64,000 nucleotides of DNA from NCBI GenBank assembly GCA_963630555.1, contig CAVGND010000008.1, positions 1 through 64,000 on the forward strand. Direction: 5' to 3'. Shown piece after piece: positions 1 to 7,868 of the stretch (positions within the stretch are counted from its first letter, which is position 1; each line of letters begins with the position of its first letter). Below the pieces are notes generated by a model. That model saw nothing but the letters and a program-made list of their open reading frames with translations, did no database searches and had not been told where the DNA came from. The stretch comes from CAVALG01 sp963630555 (GTDB taxonomy: Bacteria; Bacillota; Clostridia; Oscillospirales; Acutalibacteraceae). The position numbers and the translations under genes are program-made.

Positions 1-60
1 CGTACGCACGGTGGTGTGAGAGGTCGGCTACTCAACTAATGGGTAGCCTCCTACTTGATT
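1..60 (+). mobile_element. 3' end of a group II intron (domains V/VI), truncated by the window edge
   Basis: The first bases resemble the 3' half of domain V of bacterial group II introns (CGTACGCACGG followed by GTGTGAGAGG). An 8-bp domain-VI-like hairpin follows: GGCTACTC at 26-33 pairs with GGGTAGCC at 41-48 around a seven-base A-rich loop. The CCTACTTGAT-type terminus near 50-59 is a usual intron 3' end. The intron and any reverse transcriptase lie upstream of the window. Recognition is by pattern only, and the exact 3' splice site is uncertain by a few bases. Confidence 0.75.
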
Positions 61-72
61 TTAATTTGAAAA

Positions 73-321
73 TCAGATGCTTTCCGATATCTTTTTGGCA
101 CAATTTTCACACACATTCTTGCCTTTAAAAACAGTGAGGTTATCACTTTCACGGCAGAATATGCATGAAGGCTGATATTTTTTCAGAATGATGGCATTAT
201 CGTCAACATAAATCTCGAAAGAATCCAAATCGTCAACAATACCAAACTGTTTTCGTAATTCCTTCGGGATGACAACTCTGCCAAGGTCATCTACTTTTCT
301 TACCATTCCTGTAGCCTTCAC
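73..321 (-). CDS. AbrB/SpoVT-family transition-state regulator
   Basis: This is a small DNA-binding protein of the AbrB family, which represses or activates post-exponential and sporulation genes. The first 50 residues form the swapped-hairpin AbrB domain (KATGMVRKVDDLGRVVIPKELR). The C-terminal part has two CxxC pairs (CIFC and CENC), consistent with a small zinc ribbon. An ORF extends to a GTG at 330, but the GGGAGG site at about 332-337 is too close to it. GTG 321 has 8-nt spacing and gives the family's usual MKxTG start, so 82 residues. It is transcribed from its own consensus promoter. Family assignment is firm; the target genes are unknown. Confidence 0.9.
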   Translation of the reverse strand: MKATGMVRKVDDLGRVVIPKELRKQFGIVDDLDSFEIYVDDNAIILKKYQPSCIFCRESDNLTVFKGKNVCENCAKKISESI

Positions 322-347
322 AGTCGACACCTCCCATGTTCATGAGA

Positions 348-376
348 ATTATATCATACAGAGTGTATAATGTCAA
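348..376 (-). promoter_or_regulatory. sigma-A promoter of the abrB-like gene
   Basis: On the minus strand TTGACA (371-376) and TATAAT (348-353) are separated by exactly 17 bp. This perfect consensus lies just upstream of the GGGAGG ribosome-binding site. Confidence 0.85.
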
Positions 377-523
377 TGTTTGTTGTCGAAAATTAATTTA
401 AAAAAGATAATTTTTTCCTGTTCTGTTATAATTTTGGTTTTATGGTATTAAAATGTTGTTTTATATAAAATTTTATAATTTAATGAAAATATTTGAATAA
501 AATTATTAAAATTAAAAAAGTAC
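377..523. other. AT-rich intergenic stretch between divergent promoters
   Basis: Together with the flanking promoters this fills the gap between the abrB-like gene and the GntR operon. It is very AT-rich, with no gene that I can support. An ORF that crosses it on the minus strand is a shadow of the GntR gene. Confidence 0.6.
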
Positions 524-552
524 TTGACAAAAGCAGGCACAAACTGTATTAT
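524..552 (+). promoter_or_regulatory. sigma-A promoter of the GntR/ABC operon
   Basis: TTGACA (524-529) and TATTAT (547-552) with a 17-bp spacer. The -10 element lies inside the left arm region of an inverted repeat (542-575). Confidence 0.85.
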
Positions 553-575
553 TGTATTAGAACAGTAATACAGTT
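542..575. promoter_or_regulatory. putative GntR operator (perfect 10-bp inverted repeat)
   Basis: AACTGTATTA (542-551) and TAATACAGTT (566-575) are perfect inverted copies around a 14-bp centre. They overlap the -10 element of the operon promoter. YtrA-type GntR regulators commonly repress their own operon, so this is the likely binding site. The assignment is by position and symmetry only. Confidence 0.7.
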
Positions 576-664
576 CATGAATTGGAATAATATTTGAAAA
601 TAATCCGATGACAGATACTATTAAATATCTGAAATAAAATAAAATAAAAAACGGAGGTGAACAT

Positions 665-1024
665 ATGGAGTGGGTAATTGATAAAAGCAGACCTATTTGC
701 CCACAGATATGCGAGCAGTTATCGGTTATGATAGCGTCGGGCAAATATGAACCGAGACAGAAACTGCTGTCGGTAAGGGAAGTGGCATTAGCCGCCGGCG
801 TTAACCCGAATACGGTGCAAAAGGCGTTCGAGCAACTTGAGGATAAAGGACTTATCTTCTCGCTGCGAGGTTCGGGTTGGTATGTATCGGAAGATATAAC
901 CATAGCGCGCGAGGCGGTTGATGCGATTATAAAAGAGAAAACAACGGCATACGTGGATAATATGCGGCTGCTGGGGTGCGACCTGCAAAAAACCAAAAAA
1001 ATAATAGAGGAGTGGTCAGAATGA
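665..1024 (+). CDS. GntR-family (YtrA-type) transcriptional regulator
   Basis: A 119-residue protein with an N-terminal winged helix of the GntR family (residues about 10-75, including SVREVALAAGVNPNTVQKAF) and a short C-terminal helical segment. This short architecture is the YtrA subfamily. Its start has an ACGGAGGTGA site a few bases upstream. The stop overlaps the ATG of the ABC ATPase gene (ATGA), indicating translational coupling. YtrA-type regulators typically repress the ABC transporter operon they head, in response to cell-envelope stress or peptide antibiotics; the inducer here cannot be read from sequence. The palindrome overlapping the promoter fits autoregulation. Confidence 0.9.
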   Translation: MEWVIDKSRPICPQICEQLSVMIASGKYEPRQKLLSVREVALAAGVNPNTVQKAFEQLEDKGLIFSLRGSGWYVSEDITIAREAVDAIIKEKTTAYVDNMRLLGCDLQKTKKIIEEWSE

Positions 1025-1719
1025 GCGAACTTTTAGTGTGCCGTAACCTTACAAAACGGTATCACAACACCGTAGCACTGAACAGTATAAATCTTACGGT
1101 GGAAAGTGGCAAAATCATAGGGCTTTTAGGGCCTAACGGTTCCGGCAAAACTACGCTGATAAAATTAATTAACGGTCTTCTTACACCGAGCGAGGGAGAA
1201 ATAGCGGTAAACGGAATGAAACCCGGTGTTCAAACAAAGCGGGAAGTGGCATATTTGCCCGATCGCAACTTTTTAAACTCGTGGATGACGGTAAGACAGA
1301 TAGTTTCAATGTTTACGGACTTTTTTGAAGATTTCAGGTCACGGTTGGCATACGATATGCTTTCGGATCTTAAAATTATGCCGGATGTAAAACTGAAAAC
1401 ACTTTCAAAGGGTAATAAAGAAAAAGTATCGCTGATACTTACAATGAGCCGGAATGCAAAACTTTATGTGCTTGATGAGCCGATAGCAGGCGTTGACCCG
1501 GCGACACGCGATTATATAATCACAACTATACTTAACAATTATAATCCCGATGCGTCGGTTCTTATTTCAACGCATCTTATTTCGGATATAGAGCAGGTAT
1601 TGGACGAGGCGATATTCATTAACCGTGGCGAGATAGTGCTGCAGCGTTCGGTTGACGATATACGCGCCGAAAACGGCAAAAGCGTTGACGAACTGTTCAG
1701 GGAGGTATTCAAATGGTGA
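1021..1719 (+). CDS. ABC transporter ATP-binding protein
   Basis: ATPase subunit of an ABC exporter, 232 residues from the ATG at 1021; an in-frame start at 976 would overlap the upstream gene by 49 bp and is less likely. The Walker A motif GPNGSGKTT is at residues 37-45. The signature is LSKGN rather than LSGGQ, and the Walker B is LYVLDEP followed by the H-loop STH. It overlaps the downstream permease by 7 bp. The four-gene set of GntR regulator, ATPase, permease and lipoprotein resembles YtrA-type envelope-stress operons of Firmicutes. The substrate is unknown. Confidence 0.92.
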   Translation: MSELLVCRNLTKRYHNTVALNSINLTVESGKIIGLLGPNGSGKTTLIKLINGLLTPSEGEIAVNGMKPGVQTKREVAYLPDRNFLNSWMTVRQIVSMFTDFFEDFRSRLAYDMLSDLKIMPDVKLKTLSKGNKEKVSLILTMSRNAKLYVLDEPIAGVDPATRDYIITTILNNYNPDASVLISTHLISDIEQVLDEAIFINRGEIVLQRSVDDIRAENGKSVDELFREVFKW

Positions 1720-2519
1720 AGAAACTTATAAAATTTGAATTTATTGCTTGGTTCAGAACAATGCTGCCGATGCTGTTGATACTTCTCGGTATCTCGGGTC
1801 TTACAAGGATTGTGCAATTGTTCGAAACTGAAACAGCAACATATTCAATAGTGAATACATCGTCAATAGTTGCTTTGTGCATTTCCATATTGGTATGCTC
1901 GGTTATGTGCGTGGCTGTGGGTGTAACCAGATTTTATAAAAATCTTTTTACAAACGAAGGGTATTTGACGCTTAGTCTGCCCGTAAGTTATGCGGGGCAG
2001 ATATTTGCAAAACTTATAACGGCGGTTGCTTTTTCGGCAATAACCGCTGTCGGCATAATCGTTTCAATCAATATTGCAACCCTCGGCGATGTTTCGCACG
2101 AACTGTGTAAAGCTTTCGGATATCTCGTTAAAAAATATTTCGGATATCTGGGTGTAAACGGCGCTTTTTATGTGCTTGAAGTGATTATAATGGTAATAGC
2201 AATTGAAGCAAAATCGTTCTTGCTTTTGTACGCCTGCATTTCAATCGGGCAGCTTGCCAAAAAGAATCGCGTGCTTGCGGCGTTCGGTACATTCTTTGCC
2301 TATTATTTCATTTGCCAGATACTCGGCACGGTGTTTATAATAGTTTCCGAAACGGTCGGCACCGGATTGTGGGATTGGATTGATGCCTTCTTCTGCAAAC
2401 ATTACTACACCGCAATGCACCTTCTGTTCTGCGGAATAATACTGTTTGAGTGTATAATGGGCGCGGTTTATTATCTGATTTCATATACCGTTATGCGTAA
2501 AAAACTTAACATAGAATGA
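1713..2519 (+). CDS. ABC transporter permease (multi-pass membrane protein)
   Basis: A 268-residue membrane protein with about six hydrophobic segments, starting with a short cytoplasmic helix (MVKKLIKFEF) and a first membrane segment around residues 15-35. It begins within the end of the ATPase gene and is the membrane partner of that ATPase. No large extracellular domain is visible. It resembles the permeases of GntR-linked exporters in Clostridia in size and layout. The transported compound cannot be inferred. Confidence 0.85.
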   Translation: MVKKLIKFEFIAWFRTMLPMLLILLGISGLTRIVQLFETETATYSIVNTSSIVALCISILVCSVMCVAVGVTRFYKNLFTNEGYLTLSLPVSYAGQIFAKLITAVAFSAITAVGIIVSINIATLGDVSHELCKAFGYLVKKYFGYLGVNGAFYVLEVIIMVIAIEAKSFLLLYACISIGQLAKKNRVLAAFGTFFAYYFICQILGTVFIIVSETVGTGLWDWIDAFFCKHYYTAMHLLFCGIILFECIMGAVYYLISYTVMRKKLNIE

Positions 2520-2529
2520 GGTGATGACG

Positions 2530-3267
2530 ATGAAAAAACTGATAAAATTTGCAGCGGTATCGCTTGCGGCGGCTATGATGGTATTGTCACTTTGTTCCTG
2601 CAAACAACTCGACGAGGCGAGAAAATCTCAGGCATTTTGGTCGGGCAAAAAGGGCGAGGCGATACTCTACTGCGGCGAAAAATATGTAAAGTTGCCAAAA
2701 TGTGAGATTCTAAGCGCGCAAGGAAAAGACATTACCGTAACCGATAAAGATGTTCCGGTGCTTTTAAGTAATATGTATGGATCCCAGTTTATATACGATT
2801 CAAAGCACGGTATTATGTCCCAAAGGGGCGACGGCGATATCTTCTATGTCAAAGAGGATAAATATGATGAGGTGGCAGCCAGGATAAAAGAACGCAAATT
2901 GGATAAATACTGCGTGCGTACGGTACAGGATATGGACGAAAAGTGGTATGTTATAGACGACAGCGTTACCGAGGCAATAAATGCCGCAATCGGGAACGCG
3001 CAGATAGCGGATTTTAACAACAACTATATTTTCGACGCCGTGTATGGTCTTGAAAAGTGCGATAAGGATATACTGCTTGCAGACCCCGGCGACTTTGTTG
3101 ATATCTATTGTTACGAGATTGACGGTGATGTGTTTTACACCGTGTGTTATAAAAACGAGGCAAATTACCTGGTTCCCGAGCAGTATGTTAAAACGGTAGA
3201 CGAGTTTATGCAAAAAGAATCGCCCCGATATATGACCGGAACTGAAGATACAGTTACGGATTTTTAG
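2530..3267 (+). CDS. putative lipoprotein of the ABC operon
   Basis: A 245-residue protein with a lipoprotein signal peptide: MKKLIKF, a hydrophobic core, then the lipobox LCSC with the modified cysteine at about residue 24. The GAGGTGAT site at 2518-2525 supports the ATG at 2530 rather than the upstream GTG (2521). The mature part is soluble, mixed in composition and rich in charged residues, with no domain I recognise. Placed directly after the permease, it may be an accessory of the exporter. Function unknown. Confidence 0.75.
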   Translation: MKKLIKFAAVSLAAAMMVLSLCSCKQLDEARKSQAFWSGKKGEAILYCGEKYVKLPKCEILSAQGKDITVTDKDVPVLLSNMYGSQFIYDSKHGIMSQRGDGDIFYVKEDKYDEVAARIKERKLDKYCVRTVQDMDEKWYVIDDSVTEAINAAIGNAQIADFNNNYIFDAVYGLEKCDKDILLADPGDFVDIYCYEIDGDVFYTVCYKNEANYLVPEQYVKTVDEFMQKESPRYMTGTEDTVTDF

Positions 3268-3329
3268 GGTGACAAATAGTTGAAATCATATTGCAATAAT
3301 ATTTACACTTTTGTATAATAAACAGTAGA

Positions 3330-3367
3330 AAGCGTCCGCGGGCGGGTAAAACCGCCTGCGGACGCTT
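3330..3367. terminator. bidirectional hairpin terminator
   Basis: AAGCGTCCGCGGGCGG and CCGCCTGCGGACGCTT form a long near-perfect GC-rich stem around a short A-rich loop between two convergent genes. T-richness follows on the minus strand side; the plus strand side lacks a strong T run. Confidence 0.75.
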
Positions 3368-3377
3368 GTGCGTTATA

Positions 3378-4364
3378 TTATTTTGCTTTGACTTCGTTTT
3401 TCAGTTCCTCACCGCCGAAAAATGCCCTTATATTATCCATTGTTGTTTCGGCAATGTTATCAAGCGCGTCACGCGTTAAAAATGCCTGGTGCGAGGTTAC
3501 TATAACGCTCGGCAGTGAGATAAGACGCGCTAAAATATCGTCCTGTATGATAATATCGGAACAATCCTCAAAAAATATATCCGATTCTTCTTCATAAACA
3601 TCAAGGCAGGCACCGCCGATATTACCTGATTTCAGTCCCTCGAGCAGTTCTTCGGCGTCTATAAGCGCGCCGCGCGAGGTGTTCACTATAAATACGCCGT
3701 GTTTAAGCGTGGGTATTGATTTTTTGCCGATTATATGCTTGTTTTCTTTGGTAAGCGGACAGTGCAGCGATATAACGTCGCTTTCGGCAAGCAGCTGTTC
3801 AAGCGGCACGTAATTTATGCCGTAACCTTCGGCAGGGTAGGGGTCGTGGGCTATAACATTCATACCGAAGCCACGGCAGATATCAATAAAACAGCGGCCA
3901 ATTTTACCCGTGCCGATGACCCCGACTGTCTTTCCGTGCAGGTCAAATCCGGTCAATCCGTTAAGCGTAAAGTTAAAATCCCTTGTCCGCAGGTAGGCTT
4001 TGTGTATCCTTCTTACAAGGGTCAGCAAAAGCCCCATAGCGTGTTCGGCTACGGCGTGGGGCGAGTATGCCGGAACGCGCACTACCGTTATTTTGCCTGC
4101 GGCATATTTAATATCCACATTGTTAAATCCCGCGCAGCGCAGCGCAATCAGTTTCACCCCGTAACCGACAAGAGCGTCAATCACCTCACGGTCGATAATG
4201 TCGTTGACAAAAGCCACGACCGCGTCGCACCCGTCGGCAAGCGTGGCGGTGTCTGGGGTCAACTTTGTTTCAAAGTATTTAAGTTTCACGCCGTAATCGG
4301 CGGCGCGTCCGTTAAAGCCGACTATATCGTACGGCTTTGTGTCAAAAAATGCAACGGTTATCAT
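3378..4364 (-). CDS. ldhA: D-lactate dehydrogenase (D-2-hydroxyacid dehydrogenase family)
   Basis: NAD-dependent reduction of pyruvate to D-lactate, a fermentative redox sink. 328 residues from the ATG at 4364, which has an AAAGG site about 10 nt upstream; the in-frame ATG at 4376 touches that site. The Rossmann motif is GVIGTGKIGR. The catalytic arginine is in NTSRGALID, and the acid/base histidine is in SHQAFLT, the wording typical of LdhA-type enzymes rather than phosphoglycerate dehydrogenases. It stands alone, convergent with the lipoprotein operon. Family assignment is secure; D-lactate as the physiological product is inferred. Confidence 0.88.
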   Translation of the reverse strand: MITVAFFDTKPYDIVGFNGRAADYGVKLKYFETKLTPDTATLADGCDAVVAFVNDIIDREVIDALVGYGVKLIALRCAGFNNVDIKYAAGKITVVRVPAYSPHAVAEHAMGLLLTLVRRIHKAYLRTRDFNFTLNGLTGFDLHGKTVGVIGTGKIGRCFIDICRGFGMNVIAHDPYPAEGYGINYVPLEQLLAESDVISLHCPLTKENKHIIGKKSIPTLKHGVFIVNTSRGALIDAEELLEGLKSGNIGGACLDVYEEESDIFFEDCSDIIIQDDILARLISLPSVIVTSHQAFLTRDALDNIAETTMDNIRAFFGGEELKNEVKAK

Positions 4365-4455
4365 AACTGCGTTCATCCTTTCGGAAAAATTCCGACAAAA
4401 CAAATATGGTACGCTATGTACCCTGTTTGTGTTATCTATGCAGTTAGTATGCCCA

Positions 4456-5031
4456 TTAAAACTTCCTGAATTTATTGGGATCTATATTTTCGGGTTTATA
4501 ATTTTCCAAATAGTCAAGCATTTCGTCGTCATTTTCAAAAACTTTATAAAGTTCAAGGCAATCCGCATTGATGAAGTTTTGCTCAATTCCTTTGTTTATC
4601 ATATTAAATAGTGGGTCAAAGTAATTATTAACATTATATACGGCTATCGCTTTGTTGTGGCGTCCCAGCTGTTTAAGGGTCAGAATCTCAAAAAATTCAT
4701 CAAATGTTCCAACGCCTCCGGGCGCCATAACCAATACGTCCGAACGTTCTTCAAGCAACTGCTTACGTATACGCATAGTTTCGGGGCGTATCATTTCGCT
4801 GCATTTGTCAAACAGTGTGCCGTCAACATCGAAAAATGTAGGCGATATACCTATTATCTCGCCGTTTGCTCTGTGGGCACCCCTTGCCGTTGCGCCCATA
4901 ACTCCGCCTGCACCTCCGCCGAAAACCAGCGCGTGACCTCGTCTTGCAATCTTTTCACCGAGGTTTTCGCACGCAGTTTTAAAACGGTCGGGTATTTTAT
5001 CGCTCGCTGCGCCGTAAACACAAATATTCAT
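4456..5031 (-). CDS. LOG-family Rossmann protein (TIGR00730; nucleotide phosphoribohydrolase-like)
   Basis: 191 residues with the two family signatures: the glycine-rich GGGAGGVMGA near residue 40 and PGGVGTFDEFFE near residue 105. LOG proteins hydrolyse nucleoside 5'-monophosphates (cytokinin-type in plants, AMP and related in bacteria) to base and ribose 5-phosphate. The start codon overlaps the stop of the upstream NUDIX-DUF523 gene (ATGA), so the two are translated together. A nucleotide-salvage or house-cleaning role is likely, but the substrate is not known. Confidence 0.9.
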   Translation of the reverse strand: MNICVYGAASDKIPDRFKTACENLGEKIARRGHALVFGGGAGGVMGATARGAHRANGEIIGISPTFFDVDGTLFDKCSEMIRPETMRIRKQLLEERSDVLVMAPGGVGTFDEFFEILTLKQLGRHNKAIAVYNVNNYFDPLFNMINKGIEQNFINADCLELYKVFENDDEMLDYLENYKPENIDPNKFRKF

Positions 5032-5927
5032 AAAAGACTCCTCCAGTTTGTTTCATTGTATATTTTAATTCCGCACTTTAAAAGCAATTCGGCTGTAACG
5101 CCGTTGCCGGGTATAACATTTCCGGTAAAACTGCCGTCGTATATTACGCCACAGCCGCAGGATGGGCTCTTGGCTTTAAGAACCGCATAAACGGCGTTGT
5201 GATTTTTTGCAATTTCAAGTGTGACATCCGCACCTTTTTTAAATTCAGCGGTAACGTCCTTGCCGCTTTTGGTCAGTACGCGGTTACCGACTTTCTCGCT
5301 CGGTTCGCGCGGACGAACGAGCCCGCCGGCGGTTTCGGGACATATCGGGATAACATTATATTTGGTAAACAGGTCAAATATTCCGTCACGGTAGTTATTG
5401 CCGCCGTTGTACTTGCAGTCGGCGCCTAAGATACATGCACTCAGCAAAACCGTGGGGCGTTCGTTGGATTTTTCGAAATTAACAGCGTGGGAAACAAGTT
5501 TTTCTCCCTCGTAATTCAGCGCCATATTAAAAAAATCACAGTCCGTTTCAAGCAGTTCCAAAAACAGTTTGTCACCCTCCCAAACGGTCATATCGCGCAG
5601 GCGGCGCTTTTCTATCCATTCAAGGTCGCCTTCGTCACATTCGGTAAGCGTTCCGACGAACTGTTTTGCTTTGAATAAATGCATACATTCGTTTTCGTAT
5701 TTATCGGAAATGAAGTAAACTATTCCGCGGTATTCGGGAGAAATGAGCGACAATCCGGTTTCTTCCTTTGCTTCGCGCAAAATACACTGTTTCGGAGTTT
5801 CTCCTTTTTCAAGTTTGCCCCCGATTCCTATCCATTTATCCCTGTTGCAGTCTTTTTCCTTTTTCGTTCGGTGCAACATGAGGTATTTATTGCCTTTTTC
5901 AATGTAGCAAAGCGTGGTGTGCAGCAA
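5028..5927 (-). CDS. NUDIX hydrolase fused to a DUF523 domain
   Basis: A two-domain protein. The N-terminal part (about residues 1-150) is a NUDIX hydrolase of the 8-oxo-dGTP diphosphatase type, with the box GGKLEKGETPKQCILREAKEETG. The C-terminal part (about 155-299) is a complete DUF523 domain: LLSACILGADCKYNG, CPETAGGLVRPREPSE and AKSPSCGCG, whose cysteines suggest metal or cluster binding. The best start is TTG at 5927, with GGAGG 8 nt upstream; the reading frame continues 22 codons further without a ribosome site. It is translationally coupled to the LOG gene. Both domains are usually separate proteins, so this is a fusion. Confidence 0.85.
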   Translation of the reverse strand: MLHTTLCYIEKGNKYLMLHRTKKEKDCNRDKWIGIGGKLEKGETPKQCILREAKEETGLSLISPEYRGIVYFISDKYENECMHLFKAKQFVGTLTECDEGDLEWIEKRRLRDMTVWEGDKLFLELLETDCDFFNMALNYEGEKLVSHAVNFEKSNERPTVLLSACILGADCKYNGGNNYRDGIFDLFTKYNVIPICPETAGGLVRPREPSEKVGNRVLTKSGKDVTAEFKKGADVTLEIAKNHNAVYAVLKAKSPSCGCGVIYDGSFTGNVIPGNGVTAELLLKCGIKIYNETNWRSLL

Positions 5928-5957
5928 TATCTCCGCCTCCCGAAATTTATATATTAT

Positions 5958-5985
5958 AAAGGCGCAGCAGTTGTGCCGCGCCTTT
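5958..5985 (-). terminator. probable terminator downstream of carD
   Basis: AAAGGCGC and GCGCCTTT arms with a short loop, followed on the minus strand by TATAATATA. It separates the CarD gene from the NUDIX gene, whose likely start lies beyond it. Confidence 0.55.
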
Positions 5986-6011
5986 ACGGGCATAATCAGC
6001 CGCGTTGAAAT

Positions 6012-6515
6012 TTAAAATTGAGATTCAAAATTCGTGTACAGGATGTTTTTGATATCATTGTATTCGCATTTAAGCACGGTTGCAAGTTCACCGCATAAAA
6101 GTTTTTCGGCGTTGCCTAAAAACATTTCGTCGGTCTGGCGCAGTTTCTTGCCTGCTTTTTCAAGTTCATTTGCCTTTTTATGTATTGTTTTCATAAGCCA
6201 GAGCCACTTTTCACAGTTGCAGGAATGCGCAGCTTCACGGAAAATTTCGTTTCGGACGCGGTAATTGTCTTCCCACTTGACCTCTAATGTTTTGGCGGCT
6301 TCTATGATGTTTTGCGCATTTGCTTCATCAATAGTATTGCGCATAATGACCTTTGTGTTGGTAATCGGCGTCTTAACGATGGTGCTTTTGGAAAATACCG
6401 GCGTCATAATATAATAATCAGTCGGCGCATTTCCCGTTACCGCTTCGGTTGAGATGCTTTCAATCCGGCACACTCCGGTTGACCCGTAAACAATATAATC
6501 TCCTATTTTATACAT
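6012..6515 (-). CDS. CarD-family RNA polymerase-binding regulator
   Basis: 167 residues. The N-terminal CarD/TRCF RNA-polymerase-interacting domain spans about residues 1-60 (MYKIGDYIVYGSTGVCRI). A helical C-terminal domain follows. CarD/CdnL proteins bind the beta subunit and stabilise open promoter complexes. An ATG with GAGGTAGAG upstream is the start. Monocistronic, with its own promoter and a terminator-like hairpin behind it. Confidence 0.88.
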   Translation of the reverse strand: MYKIGDYIVYGSTGVCRIESISTEAVTGNAPTDYYIMTPVFSKSTIVKTPITNTKVIMRNTIDEANAQNIIEAAKTLEVKWEDNYRVRNEIFREAAHSCNCEKWLWLMKTIHKKANELEKAGKKLRQTDEMFLGNAEKLLCGELATVLKCEYNDIKNILYTNFESQF

Positions 6516-6542
6516 AATAACTCTACCTCACATCTACTGATA

Positions 6543-6571
6543 ATTATATCATATTTTGCAGAAAAATGTAA
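6543..6571 (-). promoter_or_regulatory. promoter of carD
   Basis: Minus-strand TTACAT (6566-6571) and TATAAT (6543-6548), spacer 17 bp. The -35 element is weak. Confidence 0.6.
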
Positions 6572-6595
6572 GGGATTTTAAAGATTATTTTCAAA

Positions 6596-7450
6596 TCAGT
6601 CAAAAATTTCTGTAATTCCTTCGCTTACAGGCCTGCATACCGAGGAAAATGATGTATTATTTGGTAATTTGTTGCAGCAATCCCGTGCTTTGCCGTAGTT
6701 TTTAAAGATTGCAAACACCGTAGGGCCTGCGCCGCTTAAAGAAGCACCGTATGCCCCAAAACGGGAAAATGTGTTTTTCAGTTCGGCAACCTCGCTGCCG
6801 TACAGTTCGCCGAAAGTGTTGGAAAGGTGAAGGCACAGCGCATTGATGTCGCGGTTTTCAATTGCTTTTTCCGCTGCGGCGTTATCAACCGTCGGCTTGG
6901 TCTTCATCGCATCTGCCGCCGTGTACATATCGGCGGTGGATTTTTTAGCGCTGTTTATTGCAAGAGCAATGATGCACGGCGGCATCGGTTTAATAAACCT
7001 CATTTTTTCACCGATACCCGAAACGACCGCCGTACCGCCGTATATGCAAAACGGCACATCCGCACCTATTTCCTTACCGATATTTAAAATCTCTTTTTCT
7101 CCCAGCGGCTCGCCGTAAAGCCTGTTTAACCCCACAAGTACAGCCGCAGCGTCGGCACTGCCGCCACCCATACCGGAGGCAAGGGGAATACCTTTTTCTA
7201 TCCGTATATGTGCACCTCCCGTTATCTTTGCCGATTTAAAAAAAGCGTCGGCAGCGGCAAAGGCAGTGTTTTTCACACCGTCAAGTCCCGAAATATCGAA
7301 CTCGACCGAGATTTTGTCACCTTTTTCTATATGTATCGTATCGTGCAGATCTACCGACTGCATAATACTTTCAATCTCATGGTAGCCGCTCGGCAATTTA
7401 TTTTTAATTTGCAGCGTCAGGTTGATTTTTGCGTTTGCAAGCAGTTTCAC
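6596..7450 (-). CDS. ispE: 4-diphosphocytidyl-2-C-methyl-D-erythritol kinase
   Basis: GHMP-family kinase that phosphorylates CDP-methylerythritol in the MEP pathway of isoprenoid synthesis. 284 residues, the normal length. It begins with AKINLTLQI, has the ATP-binding loop PLASGMGGGSADAAA near residue 100 and the C-terminal motif SLSGAGPTVFAIF. The start is GTG with a weak GGAAG site. It is divergent from the ACT-domain gene. Assignment is secure. Confidence 0.95.
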   Translation of the reverse strand: MKLLANAKINLTLQIKNKLPSGYHEIESIMQSVDLHDTIHIEKGDKISVEFDISGLDGVKNTAFAAADAFFKSAKITGGAHIRIEKGIPLASGMGGGSADAAAVLVGLNRLYGEPLGEKEILNIGKEIGADVPFCIYGGTAVVSGIGEKMRFIKPMPPCIIALAINSAKKSTADMYTAADAMKTKPTVDNAAAEKAIENRDINALCLHLSNTFGELYGSEVAELKNTFSRFGAYGASLSGAGPTVFAIFKNYGKARDCCNKLPNNTSFSSVCRPVSEGITEIFD

Positions 7451-7522
7451 TTCCGTTTTTCATCCCTTAAAATAATTTTTAAGCATTATACCACATTTTT
7501 CCCGTTAAGTCATCAATTTTTA

Positions 7523-7551
7523 TTTACATTCGGCGGAATTTATGGTATAAT
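7523..7551 (+). promoter_or_regulatory. promoter of the ACT/UPF0210 operon
   Basis: TTTACA (7523-7528) and TATAAT (7546-7551), 17-bp spacer, 35 bp before the start codon. Confidence 0.75.
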
Positions 7552-7586
7552 TCAAAAACATCAGGCTTAATAAGGAAGTGTTATAT

Positions 7587-7856
7587 ATGAAAGCAATTTT
7601 AACGGTTGTGGGTAAAGATTCCGTGGGGATATTGGCTAAGGTGTCTGAGCAATGTGCGAGATTCAATGTAAACATAAGCGATGTAAGCCAAAGTGTGCTT
7701 GACGGATTGTTTTGTATGGTAATGGTTTGCGATATAAGTGCCATCACTTCGGATTTTGCCGCTTTCGCCAAGGATACCGAAAAACTCGGCGAGAACAGCG
7801 GCCTGAAGATTCATGTTATGCACGAAGATATTTTTGACTCAATGCACAGGATCTAA
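7587..7856 (+). CDS. ACT-domain protein (UPF0237)
   Basis: An 89-residue single ACT domain (MKAILTVVGKDSVGILAKVSEQCA), a small ligand-sensing fold of the GcvR/UPF0237 type. The ATG at 7587 is preceded by AAGGAAG; a GTG three codons earlier lies inside that site's spacing and is not preferred. It is 12 bp upstream of the UPF0210 gene, a pairing that is widely conserved in Firmicutes and archaea. The two products probably act together; the ligand and the regulated activity are unknown. Confidence 0.88.
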   Translation: MKAILTVVGKDSVGILAKVSEQCARFNVNISDVSQSVLDGLFCMVMVCDISAITSDFAAFAKDTEKLGENSGLKIHVMHEDIFDSMHRI

Positions 7857-7868
7857 GGGTGAAATATA

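Noticed and set aside
448..996. Long minus-strand open frame
   Set aside because: It lies over the GntR gene and its promoter, has no ribosome site and reads as a shadow of the real plus-strand gene.
4652..4936. Plus-strand frame opposite the LOG gene
   Set aside because: Shadow of a well-recognised gene with family motifs; composition is atypical of protein.
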